Source: Monodelphis domestica (lineage: Eukaryota > Chordata > Mammalia > Didelphimorphia > Didelphidae). From it: a stretch of 64,000 nt of DNA. Of this stretch, positions 47,568 to 57,455 are shown piece after piece (position 1 is the stretch's first letter; each line of letters opens with the position of its first letter). The notes under the pieces are model-generated. The model saw only the letters and a list, made by a program, of their open reading frames with translations. It made no database searches and was not told where the DNA came from. The DNA is taken from NCBI RefSeq assembly GCF_027887165.1, contig NC_077232.1:14037255-14101254 (forward strand), given 5' to 3'. The position numbers and the translations under genes are program-made.

Positions 47568-47850
47568 GGTATATACTCTGATGCTGACTTCATTGTCATT
47601 TGGTGTAATGAAGGCTTCCTCACCTTCTACTGGGTCCTGGCTACATGGGCTTCCTGGCCTTGGTTAGCTTTATGGTAGTTTTTCTGGGAGGGAATCTGGC
47701 AGAAACTTTCAATGAATCCACGTGCCTACAGCATGCTGGTGTTCTGTAGTGTCTGTGTTTCCTTCCCACCCATATAGCAGAGCACCAAGAGGAAGGCCCT
47801 GGTGGACATGAAGGCTTTTTCCATTTTGTTCTCTATTAAAGCTTTATTTA
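47568..47850 (+). pseudogene. V2R exon 6 relic (extracellular loop 2 to TM7)
   Basis: Nucleotide sequence matches 33910-34195 of the intact V2R exon 6: 'attgtcatttggtgtaatgaagg', 'ctacatgggcttcctggccttggttagctt', 'cagagcaccaagaggaaggccctggtgg'. It has small indels that shift the frame in TM5 and near TM6, and a TAG where the intact gene has TAT-CAG ('catatagcagagc'). TM1-TM4 are missing. The relic begins exactly where the plus-strand L1 A tail ends. It comes from a third receptor unit, or from a rearranged neighbour. Confidence 0.88.
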
Positions 47851-49479
47851 GGGATATTTTAAAGATAATATACTTAGGAGAGTCTGAAGCCAAGAGTTTT
47901 AGAAACTTTCTCCATTTGAAATGTTTTTGAAATGACACTATTTATTCACCCATTTCACCCTGGTGGGCAGCAAGCATGGGCCCATCTCTTTTGTTGCTGT
48001 GATATCCTTGAATGGGCTCAAAGCCATTCAATGGGAACTATATTGATGTTCCTTCTCTTCTAAGAAGTGGTATGGCTGCTCATCAACACTGTCCCAGGAT
48101 CATACTACCTTAGAAGGAAAAAAACAACTTCCTGATCCTGGAACCTGTTCTGAAAATAGCACCAAAATGTTTGAGGTCTGAGACAGTGACCCCCCAGGCA
48201 CAGGTTAAAATATCATAAAGTCCATGCGTGGTCACTGTAGTCTTCAGGCTGGGTTGGGGTCTAGAAATGGGAACCTGCTCCTGCCCTGGCCTCAGAGCTA
48301 TACAGTTACTTCTTGCTTCAGAACTTGCTCTCAACTTGGACTTGTCCTGAGGCTTAAATCCACTCTAGAGAAGCATACTGAGGCAAATTCCCCTCCTTTA
48401 TTGTACAGTGAATGGAAAATGTATGACACAAAACTGTGTAGTAAGCAGCAGAGCTGTAAGTTAATGTATATTCCATGTCAATCACTAAGGTTTAAGGTGA
48501 GACTGGGACCTCTGCTCTCCCTGGTATCCAGCTTTGATCCTTTATCACTGGGGCTCCCTTTAGCATGTCCAGTGGTTAGACTCCAATATCTGTATCCATA
48601 GACCCATTCGGTTTATCTTGTGGATAGAGCTACCTTTTCTATATTTAATGCTGACCTGGGCTGACAAAGTGCCTGTCTCTGGTTTATTCATGATTAATCA
48701 ATTAAGACAAGATTTATTGTATTTTCCAAAATTTTAAGGAAAGGACTGTTGTCGGTCTCTAGGCTGAAATTGTTCCTGCCATTTTTCCCATTTAACTGTA
48801 TCCACTCCTCATTCAAAGGCATTTCCCGTATGTTCAGCTGCGCCTTTCATATCATAGAACTATCAGAGTTCATTAGTTTCAAGTTTGGTGAGATAAAACC
48901 TGAAACAAACTCTTCTGGTTTCCTATTTTTAAGAAAGAAGATCAACTCAAAATGGCTTTTACATTTTATTTAATTTATTTTTATATAATGTATTTCCCAT
49001 TATATTTAATAACAATTTTCAGCATATGATTTCTGACATAACTCTGATATATTCTCCGTCCCTTCTTTGCTTCTCCCCTCTCAGAGGTGGTAATCAATTT
49101 GATCTGAGACATATCTCTATTATTAGGTAAAATATTCTTCCATATTGGTCACTGTTGTAAGAAAGCACTAATATAAAACCAAAACCCCCAAATAAAAACA
49201 TCAATAAACTAAAGGGAAAAATATTATGCTTAGATCTGGATTCTGACTCCAGCAGTTTTCATGCCCCTTTAAATGCGATAATTTATCCTCTTCTGTGTCT
49301 TCCTTCCCTTTTCTGTCAAGGGAATCTTCTTTTTCACCCCTTGATTTTTTTTAATACAATGCCATCCTAATCAACTTACTCCTGCAACATCAATCTATGT
49401 ATATTCCTCCTCATTGCCCTCATAATGATAACAAGTTTAAGTTAAGAACATTTTTTCACATAGGAAGAGAAGTAGTTGG
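47851..49479. other. Unassigned spacer
   Basis: No gene recognised. The 125-codon plus frame at 48224-48601 is GC-richer than its surroundings but matches no family I know. About 48970-49200 has a T-rich LINE-3'-end feel ('tttcccattatatttaataacaattttcagcatatgatttctgac') without a firm match. Confidence 0.4.
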
Positions 49480-49577
49480 ACCATCTTGAATCTCTAAATT
49501 TTGTCTTTCTTGTTTATCTTTTTTATGTTTCTTTTGAAAACTGTTGGGTCTAGTTTTTTCATCAGAAATGCATAAAA

Positions 49578-51127
49578 TCCTCTTTAAAAATTAATTTATA
49601 TAGTCAATTTAGAACATTATTCCTTGGTTACAAAAATCACATTATTTCCCTTTCTCCCCTCCCCACACACATCCCGCAGCCTATGCACAATTTCAATGGG
49701 TATCATCTGTGTCCTTGATCAGAACCTTTTTCCACATTGTTAGTATTTGCATTAAATGATTATTTAGAGTCTACATCCCAAGCCATATCCCCTCAACCCA
49801 TGTCTTCGGGAGCTGCTTTTCTTCTTTGTTTCTACTTCCACAGTTTTGACTGAATGTGAATAATGTTTTTTTTTTCTTGTAGATTCCTGCAAGTTATTCA
49901 GGATCGCTGCATTGCCATTGATGGAGAAGTCCATTACATTCGATTATACCATAGTGTATCGGTCTCTGTGTACAATGTTCTGGTTCTGCTCCTTTAGCTC
50001 TGCATTAATTCCTGGAGGTCATTCCAGTTTGCATGGAATTCCTCCAGTTCATTATTCCTTTGAGCACAATAGTATTCCATCACCAACATATACCACAATT
50101 TGTTCAGCCATTCCCCAGTTGAAGGAATCCCCTCATTTTCCTTTTTTTTTTTTTTTGCCACCACAAAGAGCACAGCTATGAATATTTTTGTTCATATCTT
50201 TTTCCTTATTATCTCCTTGGGGTACAAACCTGGCAGTGCTATGGCAGGATCAAAGGGCAGACTGTCTTTTAGCACCCTTTGGGAATAATTCCAAATTGCC
50301 CTCCAGAATGGTTGGATCAATTCACAACTCCATCAGCAATGCATTAATTTCCTGACTTTGCCACATCTCCTCCAGCATTCATTATTTTCCTTTGCTGTCA
50401 TGTTAGCCAATCTGCTAGGTGTGAGGGGATACCTCAGAGTTGTTATGATTTGCATTTGTCTGATTATAAGAGATTTAGAACACTTTTTCATGTACTTATT
50501 AATAGTTTTGATTTCTTTAACTGAAAATTGCCTATTCATGTCCCTTGCCCATGTATCAACTGGAGAATGGCTTGATTTTTTTTTTGTACAATTGGTTTAG
50601 CTCTTTATGAATTTGAGTAATTATACCTTTTTCAGAGGTTTTTGTTATGAAGATTGTTTCCCAATTTGTTGTTTCCCTTCTAATTTTGGCTGCATTGGTT
50701 TTGTTTGTACAAAAACTTTTTAATTTGATATAATCAAAATTATGGATTTTATGTTTTGCGATTTTTTCTAGCTCTTGTTTCATTTTAAAATCTTTCCTTT
50801 CCCAAAGATCTAACATGTATACTATTCTGTGTTCTCCTAATTTGCTTATAGTTTCCTTCCTTATATTCAAGTCATTCAGCCTTTCTGAGTTTATCTTGGT
50901 GTAGGGTTTGAGATGTTGATCTAAACCTAACCTCTCCCATTCTGCCTTCCAATTTTCCCAGCAGTTTTTATGAAATAGTGGGTTTTGGTCCTCAAAGCTG
51001 GTATCTTTGGGCTTGTCATAGACTGTCTTGCTGAGTTCACTTACACCAAGTCTGTTACACTGATCCCCCTTTCTGTCTTTTCGCCAGTACCAAATTGTTT
51101 TGATGACCACTGCTTTATAGTATAGTT
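49578..51127 (-). mobile_element. 5'-truncated L1 with an imperfect target-site duplication
   Basis: About 1.5 kb of L1: A tail, 3' UTR, ORF2 C-terminus and the region just past the reverse transcriptase. A 184-codon frame at 51110-50556 is part of ORF2. Flanks AGAAATGCATAAAA (49564-49577) and AGGAATGCTTAAAA (51128-51141) match at 12 of 14 positions. Both sit inside ORF1 sequence of the older L1, which confirms the insertion. Confidence 0.85.
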
Positions 51128-51644
51128 AGGAATGCTTAAAAATATTTTGTTTCATTGAATGATCATTCTCCTCTGATAGAATATACTCAATTTTTCTGAG
51201 TCAATGATTCTTGTTTGGAAATCTAGTTCTTTTGCTTTCCAGAATATCATATTCCAAGACTTCTGATCTTTAATGTGGAAATTACTAAATCTTGAGTAAT
51301 CCTAATTGTGACTCTATTATATTTGAATTCTCTTTTTTCTAATTGCACTATTTTTCCTTTGACATGAGAACTCTGGGAATTTGGTTTTGGCATTCCTGAT
51401 AGATGTCATCGAGGGATTTATTTCAGGAGCTGATTGGTGGATTCTTTTAAATTCCATTTCATCATAATGCTAAAAAATGTAGGTGAAATTTTCTTTTAAC
51501 ATAATGTATATATATATATATAAATATATGTATATAATGTATAGGTATATATTGTAATATTAATAAAATATAATCTTTTAATATGATGTCTTTATTTTTT
51601 ATCATTGCATTGAGATAACCCATTGATTCTTAAATTGTCTCTTG

Positions 51645-52190
51645 TTATAAGGGGTATTGACCCTTATTAATTATTGGTATTGTTATTACCAATAGTTGAT
51701 AGTGATATGGACTGGGCCTTGAGTTGATCTTCGGTTTTTCAGTTGAGGAAAAATGGCTGCTCAAGCAATTGAAGAAAAACTCCTGTTCAGATCAGTTATA
51801 TAAAATCGTACTTATTATAAATATTAAAAGGTTGTATAAAAGGGAAAGTAAAAGGAAAAAAAAGGTATTTATAAGAAAATATTTCCTATAACTAATAAAT
51901 TCTAAATCCCTAAACCAATCTTTCCCATGAGGAAAGATCACCAAGAGTGATCCTTCTTATTCTAGACTATCTAACTAAATTCCCTAAATATCTATCTTTC
52001 TATCCTAAAACTAAAATATAATTTTTATAACAAAATAGAATAACCTGGGTTTCTTCTCTCAACTCAGATATAACACAGGACAGACTGTCATTATTTTTCC
52101 ATGGACACTTTCACTCAACTACAATACTCTACTGCCACCTGTTGGTTAACAGAAGCTAATTTAATTAGTTAGAACTACTAACTAATTTAT
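51645..52190. mobile_element. Probable LTR-type insertion in the old L1
   Basis: About 550 bp of non-L1 sequence between two old L1 blocks. It has 'tataaaatcg' near 51810, an 'actaataaattc' stretch near 51893 and 'actgccacctgttggttaacagaag' near its right end, the last being a phrase typical of retroviral LTR insertions. No internal sequence or clear target duplication is seen, and orientation is not settled. Confidence 0.35.
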
Positions 52191-53540
52191 TATTTCTGGG
52201 TGAAAGGATATGTGCAGTTTTGTATCCTTTTGGTCATAGTTCCAAACTGTTCTCCAGAATAATGGAAGAAATGCACTACTCTGCCAACAATCAATTAGTA
52301 TATTTATATTTATCTCATCTTGAAGTTTTGTCATTTCTGATAAGCACAAGGTGGTACCTCCCAGTTGTTTCCAAATTCATTTTTTCTAATTCATACTAAG
52401 ACTATTTTCTCCCAAATGACTGTTTTAGTTTTCATTCCTTCTTCTGAAAATGGTCATTTTGTGTCTTTTCTCTGTCTATCATCTGGAAAATGTCTTTTAT
52501 CTTAAGTTTAGTTCTGTTCTAGATTTAGTATATATTTCAGAAATGAAGCCTTTACCAGAAGACCTTGCTGCCAGATATTCTGATATTACTTCCTTGTCTT
52601 TGGTGTCTTTGGCATTATGTTAATTTCCTGGATTCTCGCTTTTAATTAGGGCCCCTTTTGCTTTTGTTTTATCAGAGATCTTGATTGATACCTTTGAATT
52701 TTTTTACCTCCTAAAAGAGTACACATTCTACTACAGAACATATTTTAGTTTCAGGTCTTTCTGTTTGAACTATTTTCCTTGTACATCACATATTGTTAGA
52801 CTCTCATTTTTTATATATTCTGCTCTATCTCTGTTTCATGGGTGAGTTAAATTCATCCAGATTCATATTTATGATTACTACCACTGCTCATTTCTCTCCA
52901 TTCTATTTTCTAGTTTATCCTTCCTATTCTTTTTTCCTAACCTCTCTTTAAAAGTCTGTTTTTTTTATTTATTTGTTCCTTATTTTACCTTCTTTCATTC
53001 CCTTTCCTAAAACTTCTCAATTGCTTAAGATAAGGATCTGTACCCTATTGAATGTGTATATGCATTCTTTCCTTGTCAAACCAATTGTGGTGAGAGTGAG
53101 GTTCAACCATTGCCTGTCCATCTACATTTTCTTCTACAGTGCAGAAGTTCTTTCTTGGGTGCCTCTTTTATGTGTTAAATTCTCCCTTCATCCTGGTGCT
53201 TCTGTCAAACTTATTTTCTGGATGTACTTAAAACCATTGCTTCTCAAATCTTCCTCCATTTGTGTTATTATTTGATTTTCTTATAATTGATCACAATAAA
53301 GCGACTTCTTTTCATTTTTCTCCATTGGAATTATTGTCTTTCATGTTGTTTCATGAATTTTTTGGAATTTTTAAATTTTTTAATCATCTGCATTCCCATT
53401 TTCTTCTTTACTTTGAATTTCATCACTATTAATTTCGAATTGACCTTTAATTTTAAATCCAATTTATCAACATCTCTTCAGAATTTGGATAGACTTTATT
53501 TTTAATTAAAGAGACTTTTTCAAAGTTGGAATATATTTCC

Positions 53541-54062
53541 TAAAAATGTTGTATCAATACACATTTCTTAACCTCCTACTCTGTGCTAGAAAACTATCAT
53601 AAATTCTGGGGATATGAGGAAAGGCAAAAGAATATTCTAGTCTACAAAGCACTGACTGTGCAGAAGGAAGGAATTAGTAGGTTTCTGTTTCCATTTACAG
53701 AAAATTCCAAGTTGTCTGTCAATATAGCTTTTACCAAAGAACTTGGAATATCAGACATAAGAGACATCAGAAAGAGATTCATGATTTGGTAGAGGCAAGA
53801 TAAACTTACTTTTATGTGTTCGTTATCTAGTATGAATTAAATTTAGTAGCCCAATTACTCTTCTGCACTCTATTATTTGGTAGGAAAAGGAGAAATAGAA
53901 TACAGAATGCTAGGAAGATCTCAGAAGAATTTTAAGAAAAGAGAGAATGAGGGTTTTTGTAAGCTCCAAATGCATAGCCCATTATATTCTATCATCAAGC
54001 TTTAGGATATGGGAATAACTCCTTCTTTCCCCTAGGAGTAACCAATTTCTGTCTGCCTTCAG
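53541..54062 (+). other. Intron 3 sequence of the second V2R unit
   Basis: Aligns by eye with 13400-13923 in front of the intact exon 4 (for example 'cctaggagtaaccaatttctgtctgccttcag' against 'caaggagtaacaaattactgtccttgccttcag'). No gene beyond the pseudo-exon that follows. Confidence 0.65.
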
Positions 54063-54281
54063 CTCCACCACTTCCTGAGTTGTGTTAATCCTGTCCTTGA
54101 TTACAAGTATGAATATTGTGGGTATGCTGCCAGGATGGCTGATGAGAGATATGATATCTTGAACTTTAAAACTTTTCCTGATTATATTTACACACAGGTG
54201 AAAGTTAGAGAAGTAATTCCTCATGGAAAATAATTAATTATTTGTGAAGAGGATGTAGATTGGCCAGAAGATTTTGCTCAG
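54063..54281 (+). pseudogene. Second V2R exon 4, disabled by a stop
   Basis: Same length (219 nt, 73 codons) and same splice borders (cag acceptor, gtaagg donor) as the intact exon 4 at 13924. It reads LHHFLSCVNPVLDYKYEYCG, continues through YDILNFKTFP, and ends DWPEDFAQ. Codon 57 is TAA (54231-54233), where the intact gene has GGA (Gly). No frameshift has occurred. No matching exon 5 or 6 follows: downstream intron is recognisable to about 55390, after which a minisatellite and LTR elements intervene. It is a tandem copy that has decayed, or been disrupted, after duplication. Confidence 0.92.
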
Positions 54282-54559
54282 GTAAGGGGAAGGTAAATAA
54301 TATAATCTGCATAAATGAGACGGTTGGAGGCCTGGCCACTGTTGTCTCTTCAGTGGCCCCAGATAATGACTATGACAAGGCTGAAGCATCTACTTACTCT
54401 TCCATTTTGCTCTGAGCAGAATAGAATCTTGATTTCTCTAATTTCCTTTTCTTAATACTCATTTTTAAAATCTTTCCAACTAAATTACATAATGATCTGA
54501 ATTCTTCATATGATGAAAATCTTGAAATTCCCCAGGTCCAGTGGACAAATTTGAGTAAT
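54282..54559 (+). other. Intron 4 start of the V2R pseudogene
   Basis: Unassigned intronic DNA. The 4.8-kb L1 present in the intact gene's intron 4 is absent here. Confidence 0.5.
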
Positions 54560-54745
54560 AATAGGTTGGAGAATGGAACCACCTATTTTTTTCCCCTTCA
54601 TGGCTGCCTATGTCTCCAAAGGGTACCCAATATCTGGTATTCGTGGTGAGTGAAAAGGCTGACTCCAGTAATTCATTTTTTGGGATTTAGAAATTAAATC
54701 CCTGGTGACCAATTAAATTAATTTAGAACAACCATAAATTTAACA
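54560..54745 (+). mobile_element. Remnant of the recurrent LTR family
   Basis: 'cgtggtgagtgaaaaggctgactcc' matches the middle of the LTR near 16660. 'aaattaaatccctggtgaccaatt' through 'accataaatttaaca' matches its U5 end. About 250 bp in between is deleted. Confidence 0.65.
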
Positions 54746-54759
54746 GATCTCAAGAATTT

Positions 54760-54990
54760 CTATGAGTGTTTTCAGAGATAACTCTTCTCGAATTTAGATC
54801 TGGCTTCAGTTATTTATTAGCTTTATGATTTGGGCTAAGTAACTTAATTCTCTGCTTCAGTTTCTTTTTTATATCTATAGAATCAGTTGTAAAATGGAAT
54901 GATAAACCACTCCAGTCTCTTTGCCAAGAAAATCCCAAGTAGATTTCCCACAAGTTGGACCTGGGACAAAATGATAACAACAAATTCGAA
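54760..54990 (+). mobile_element. MON1-like SINE, duplicate of the one at 19.36 kb
   Basis: 'tttagatctggcttcagttatttattagc', 'ctctgcttcagtttc' and 'aaaccactccagtctctttgccaagaaaatccc' follow the SINE consensus. It lies in the same relative position as 19360-19620, upstream of the shared intron 4 stretch. The head is truncated. Confidence 0.8.
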
Positions 54991-54999
54991 TGTCATGGA

Positions 55000-55390
55000 T
55001 ATGTCCTCTTCTGATAATAGAACATGGATATTGATTCAATTTCATAGTGTATGAGATTAGATTTACCCCAACCCCCTTCAAATCACCAGAGGAAACTCCA
55101 AATATCAACCTAAGAGAGAATATCAACCAAACAAATCATTTGATTCTTGCCTAGATTCAATCAAGTATTTAACCAGTTCATTATATTATAACCTCTCTAA
55201 CATCATGTCTCTGAAACATTCAGAATACCTCATTCAAACACAGAGGAAAGGACTTCTTTGGTGAACACAATATAATATGAGGAAATATTTCCTCTCCTGT
55301 GCTCAATGAATTACTTTGAAATTTCTCCTAGAAAAATGAAATGCACTTTTGAGACACACTAACATAATGGACTTCATGGAAGATGTGCCA
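55000..55390 (+). other. Intron 4 of the second V2R unit, shared with the intact gene
   Basis: 'tagattcaatcaagtatttaacc', 'ttatattataacctctctaa' and 'aaaatgaaatgcacttttgagacacactaacataatgga' align with 19820-20030. The similarity stops at about 55390, roughly 300 bp short of where exon 5 would lie. Confidence 0.7.
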
Positions 55391-55394
55391 TGTG

Positions 55395-55570
55395 ATAGAG
55401 TGTAAGAGTTAAAATAGTATATGGCTTAAACTGTAAGAGTTAAAATAATTGACTGCCATAAACTATGGCAGTTAAAAGAGTGGGAGCCATAAACTGTTAT
55501 AATTAAAATGGTTGATGTTGTAAACTGTAGTGAGTTAAAATGGTGGAAGATATAAATTGTGATAGATTTA
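55395..55570. repeat. Degenerate minisatellite, about 31-34 bp unit
   Basis: Five to six diverged copies of a unit like 'taaactgtaagagttaaaatggttga'. It abuts the U5 end of the next LTR and breaks the V2R intron similarity. It may be an expanded LTR edge. Confidence 0.7.
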
Positions 55571-55584
55571 AGAGAGGGTGAATA

Positions 55585-56340
55585 AATTTGACCACAGAAA
55601 ATATGTTTCACTACAGTGTCTTGGTTTTAAATCAAATATAAGGTGGTTGCTAGGGAATATATTACAAAATTATGAATATGCCCAAGTCAACTGGGTTTTT
55701 TAGAGAATTTAATTAATAATACCATGAGGAATTAAAGAACAGGAGAAGGAGAGAGAAAAGGAATTAATGACAAAAAATAGGTTGGCCAGGGCAGGCCTGG
55801 CCAACCCAGGCCTAAGCCTTAAGAGAGGAACCAGTCAGTTATCACTCACCATAAGATTTGTCTTAAGCAAGGATGTCTGGGGAACAGAATATCCCCAGAG
55901 GGAGTTGCAGCCAGAGTCAGCCTCTCAAGGGACTTCTTCTCAAGAGATCTTCAAAGGGCCTCCTCCAAAAGGATCTATCTCCAAGGATCCAAGGATCTCC
56001 AAGCCTCTCCAAGCCTCCAAGGATCCCTTGCTCAAGAGATTCCTTTTCTTATATAGGGTTTTTTTCCTATGTCACCTCCCCTAAGTTCTTCCATCTACCA
56101 ATCACCGTAGATGTTTTCTGAAAGGACAGCCCATATGAATTCCTGCCAAGTCGACTAATCCCCTCAGTAAGCCTGAACCAGAGAAAACACAGCTGAGTTG
56201 ACTAATCTCATTAACAGAAAACTTGCCTGACCCTTTTAGGTACCTAGCATCCCATTGTATCAATTCTAAAAAACAGGCATGGCTCAAAGAACTCCTTGCC
56301 TTATTATAAGCATGGGTCCAAGTACTTTCATTGTTTAGCA
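55585..56340 (-). mobile_element. LTR of the recurrent family
   Basis: U5 end at 55585-55700 ('gtcttggttttaaatcaaatataaggtggttgctaggg') and U3 start near 56340 ('caagtactttcattgtttagca') match the two ends of the LTR at 43.36-44.2 kb. 'gtcacctcccctaag' near 56072 matches its middle. 'ccaaggatctccaagcctctcc' repeats lie at 55975-56040. The plus-strand frames at 55767-56121 are not genes. Between 56340 and 56520 is unassigned sequence. Confidence 0.65.
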
Positions 56341-56521
56341 AGGAGTTTTCTCCCCTAAAGCAGTCTTAAGTACGGGTGGAGTAGAGGTCCTCCCATTTCT
56401 GATCCTGGCGAGTTCTCACATCAAAATGGGGAATGTTTTCCAGTAGGGAATTTGTTCTAATGGAGGATTCCTCAATGTGGAATTTTTTTAACATTCACAA
56501 GTATGAGAAATTTCAAGATTT

Positions 56522-56736
56522 AGAAGAGGCATGGAGAGAGAGAGGACTTGTAAGGCAAGATGCAAGAAATAAGCTGGCGACCTAACCTGCCTGTCTATCA
56601 AGAAGAAGGTTCTAAACGGAATGTTTCCAGGAGATGAGGCAGTTGAACTGGCTAGGGGGAAATTCTGATTCTCTCCCTCTGAGAGTTGAAGCTGGCTGAA
56701 GTACCATTGGGGGACTTCGCTTGGCTTTTGGTACAG
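56522..56736 (+). mobile_element. Partial LTR in inverted orientation (U3 arm)
   Basis: The reverse complement of this block matches 57225-57441, the U3 start of the minus-strand element's 3' LTR ('aggcatggagagagagaggacttgtaaggcaagatgcaagaaataagctgg'). It therefore reads as a plus-strand LTR start, head-to-head with the minus-strand LTR. It is probably part of an older plus-strand LTR into which the minus-strand element inserted, with the rest of that LTR at 63781-64000. Confidence 0.7.
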
Positions 56737-57441
56737 GGGAATTCTGTCACACAGGAACACTGCCCTTGATAGATACTGGGACTGCCTTGGGTTTTGCCTA
56801 CTGATTCCTTCTGTCTTGTGGATCAATATTTCTCCTGAACTCCTCCAATCCTCTCTCTCTCCCACCTTCACCCTCTCCTCCCTGCCCCCCTTCTCCTCCC
56901 AGTTCTTCTTGAAGCCTTTGGCTTCTTCCCTTCCCTCTGAGTGGACCTTAAAGTCTCTAGATTTTTTTTTTGCAGGTAAGGGATTCATTGTGATGACAGG
57001 ATTGGAAACTGAGGTTGGAGGGATGAGGTTTTCCCTAAGGAGGGTTATGGAAACACAGTCTTATCACAAACTCTGACAGAGAGACAATTAGAGACATGGA
57101 ATGGAAGACAACTGTTTAAAATCTTCTTTCTTCTTTACCAAGAAAAGTCTCTCCTTCAGCCCAGCTTTCCTTCAAAACTTGGTCAGTCAAATCTTGGAGA
57201 GAGAAAGCCCCAAAACCAAGCCAAGCCCCCCAAAGGTCCTTCAGCCACCTTCAACTCCCAGAGAGAAAAACAAAGTCCCAAGTCCTGCTTCTTCTCCTCA
57301 GTATGGCCAGCAAACCCCAACTGCCACTCCTGGGAACATTCCACTTGGGATCTTCTTCTTGATTGGCAGACAGGTTAGGTGGCCAGCTTATTTCTTGCAT
57401 CTTGCCTTACAAGTCTTGTCTCTCTCCATGCCTTTACCACA
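56737..57441 (-). mobile_element. 3' LTR of the minus-strand gag element
   Basis: Aligns along its length with 63100-63775. Shared blocks include 'ggatcaat', 'ggtaaggg.ttcattgtgatgacagga', 'gttatggaaacacagtctt.tcacaaact' and 'aagccaagccccccaa'. The U3 starts TGTGGTAAAGGCATGG on the minus strand, directly after a polypurine tract. The U5 end is missing, so this LTR is shorter than its partner. The open frames at 56816-57076, 57101-57457 and 56988-56488 lie in LTR sequence and are not genes. Confidence 0.85.
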
Positions 57442-57455
57442 ATCCCCCTTTTATT
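57442..57455 (-). promoter_or_regulatory. Polypurine tract
   Basis: The minus strand reads AATAAAAGGGGGAT, immediately followed by the LTR start TGTGG. This is the plus-strand primer site of a retrovirus. It fixes both the orientation and the 3' LTR boundary of the element. Confidence 0.85.

Larger units (their letters stand above)
49480..53540 (-). mobile_element. Old L1 pieces, split by a younger L1 and an LTR-like block
   Basis: ORF1-like sequence at 49480-49577 continues at 51128-51640 ('ttgcttttccagaatatcatattcc', 'ttcttaaattgtctctt'). Segments at about 52190-53000 resemble the ORF2 end and the endonuclease region ('ctctgtttcatgggtgagttaaattcatccag'). The same old-L1 pair occurs at 5.8-6.8 kb, upstream of the intact V2R exon 4. 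The whole is too diverged to set exact ends. Confidence 0.6.

Noticed and set aside
48224..48601. 125-codon plus-strand frame in a GC-richer block
   Set aside because: No motif, and the neighbouring sequence carries stops in all likely continuations. It may be an unidentified repeat.
56424..56444. Second polypurine tract plus LTR start on the plus strand ('aaaatggggaatgttttcc')
   Set aside because: Resembles PPT-TG but no LTR partner or internal region in that orientation could be matched, so it is not called.
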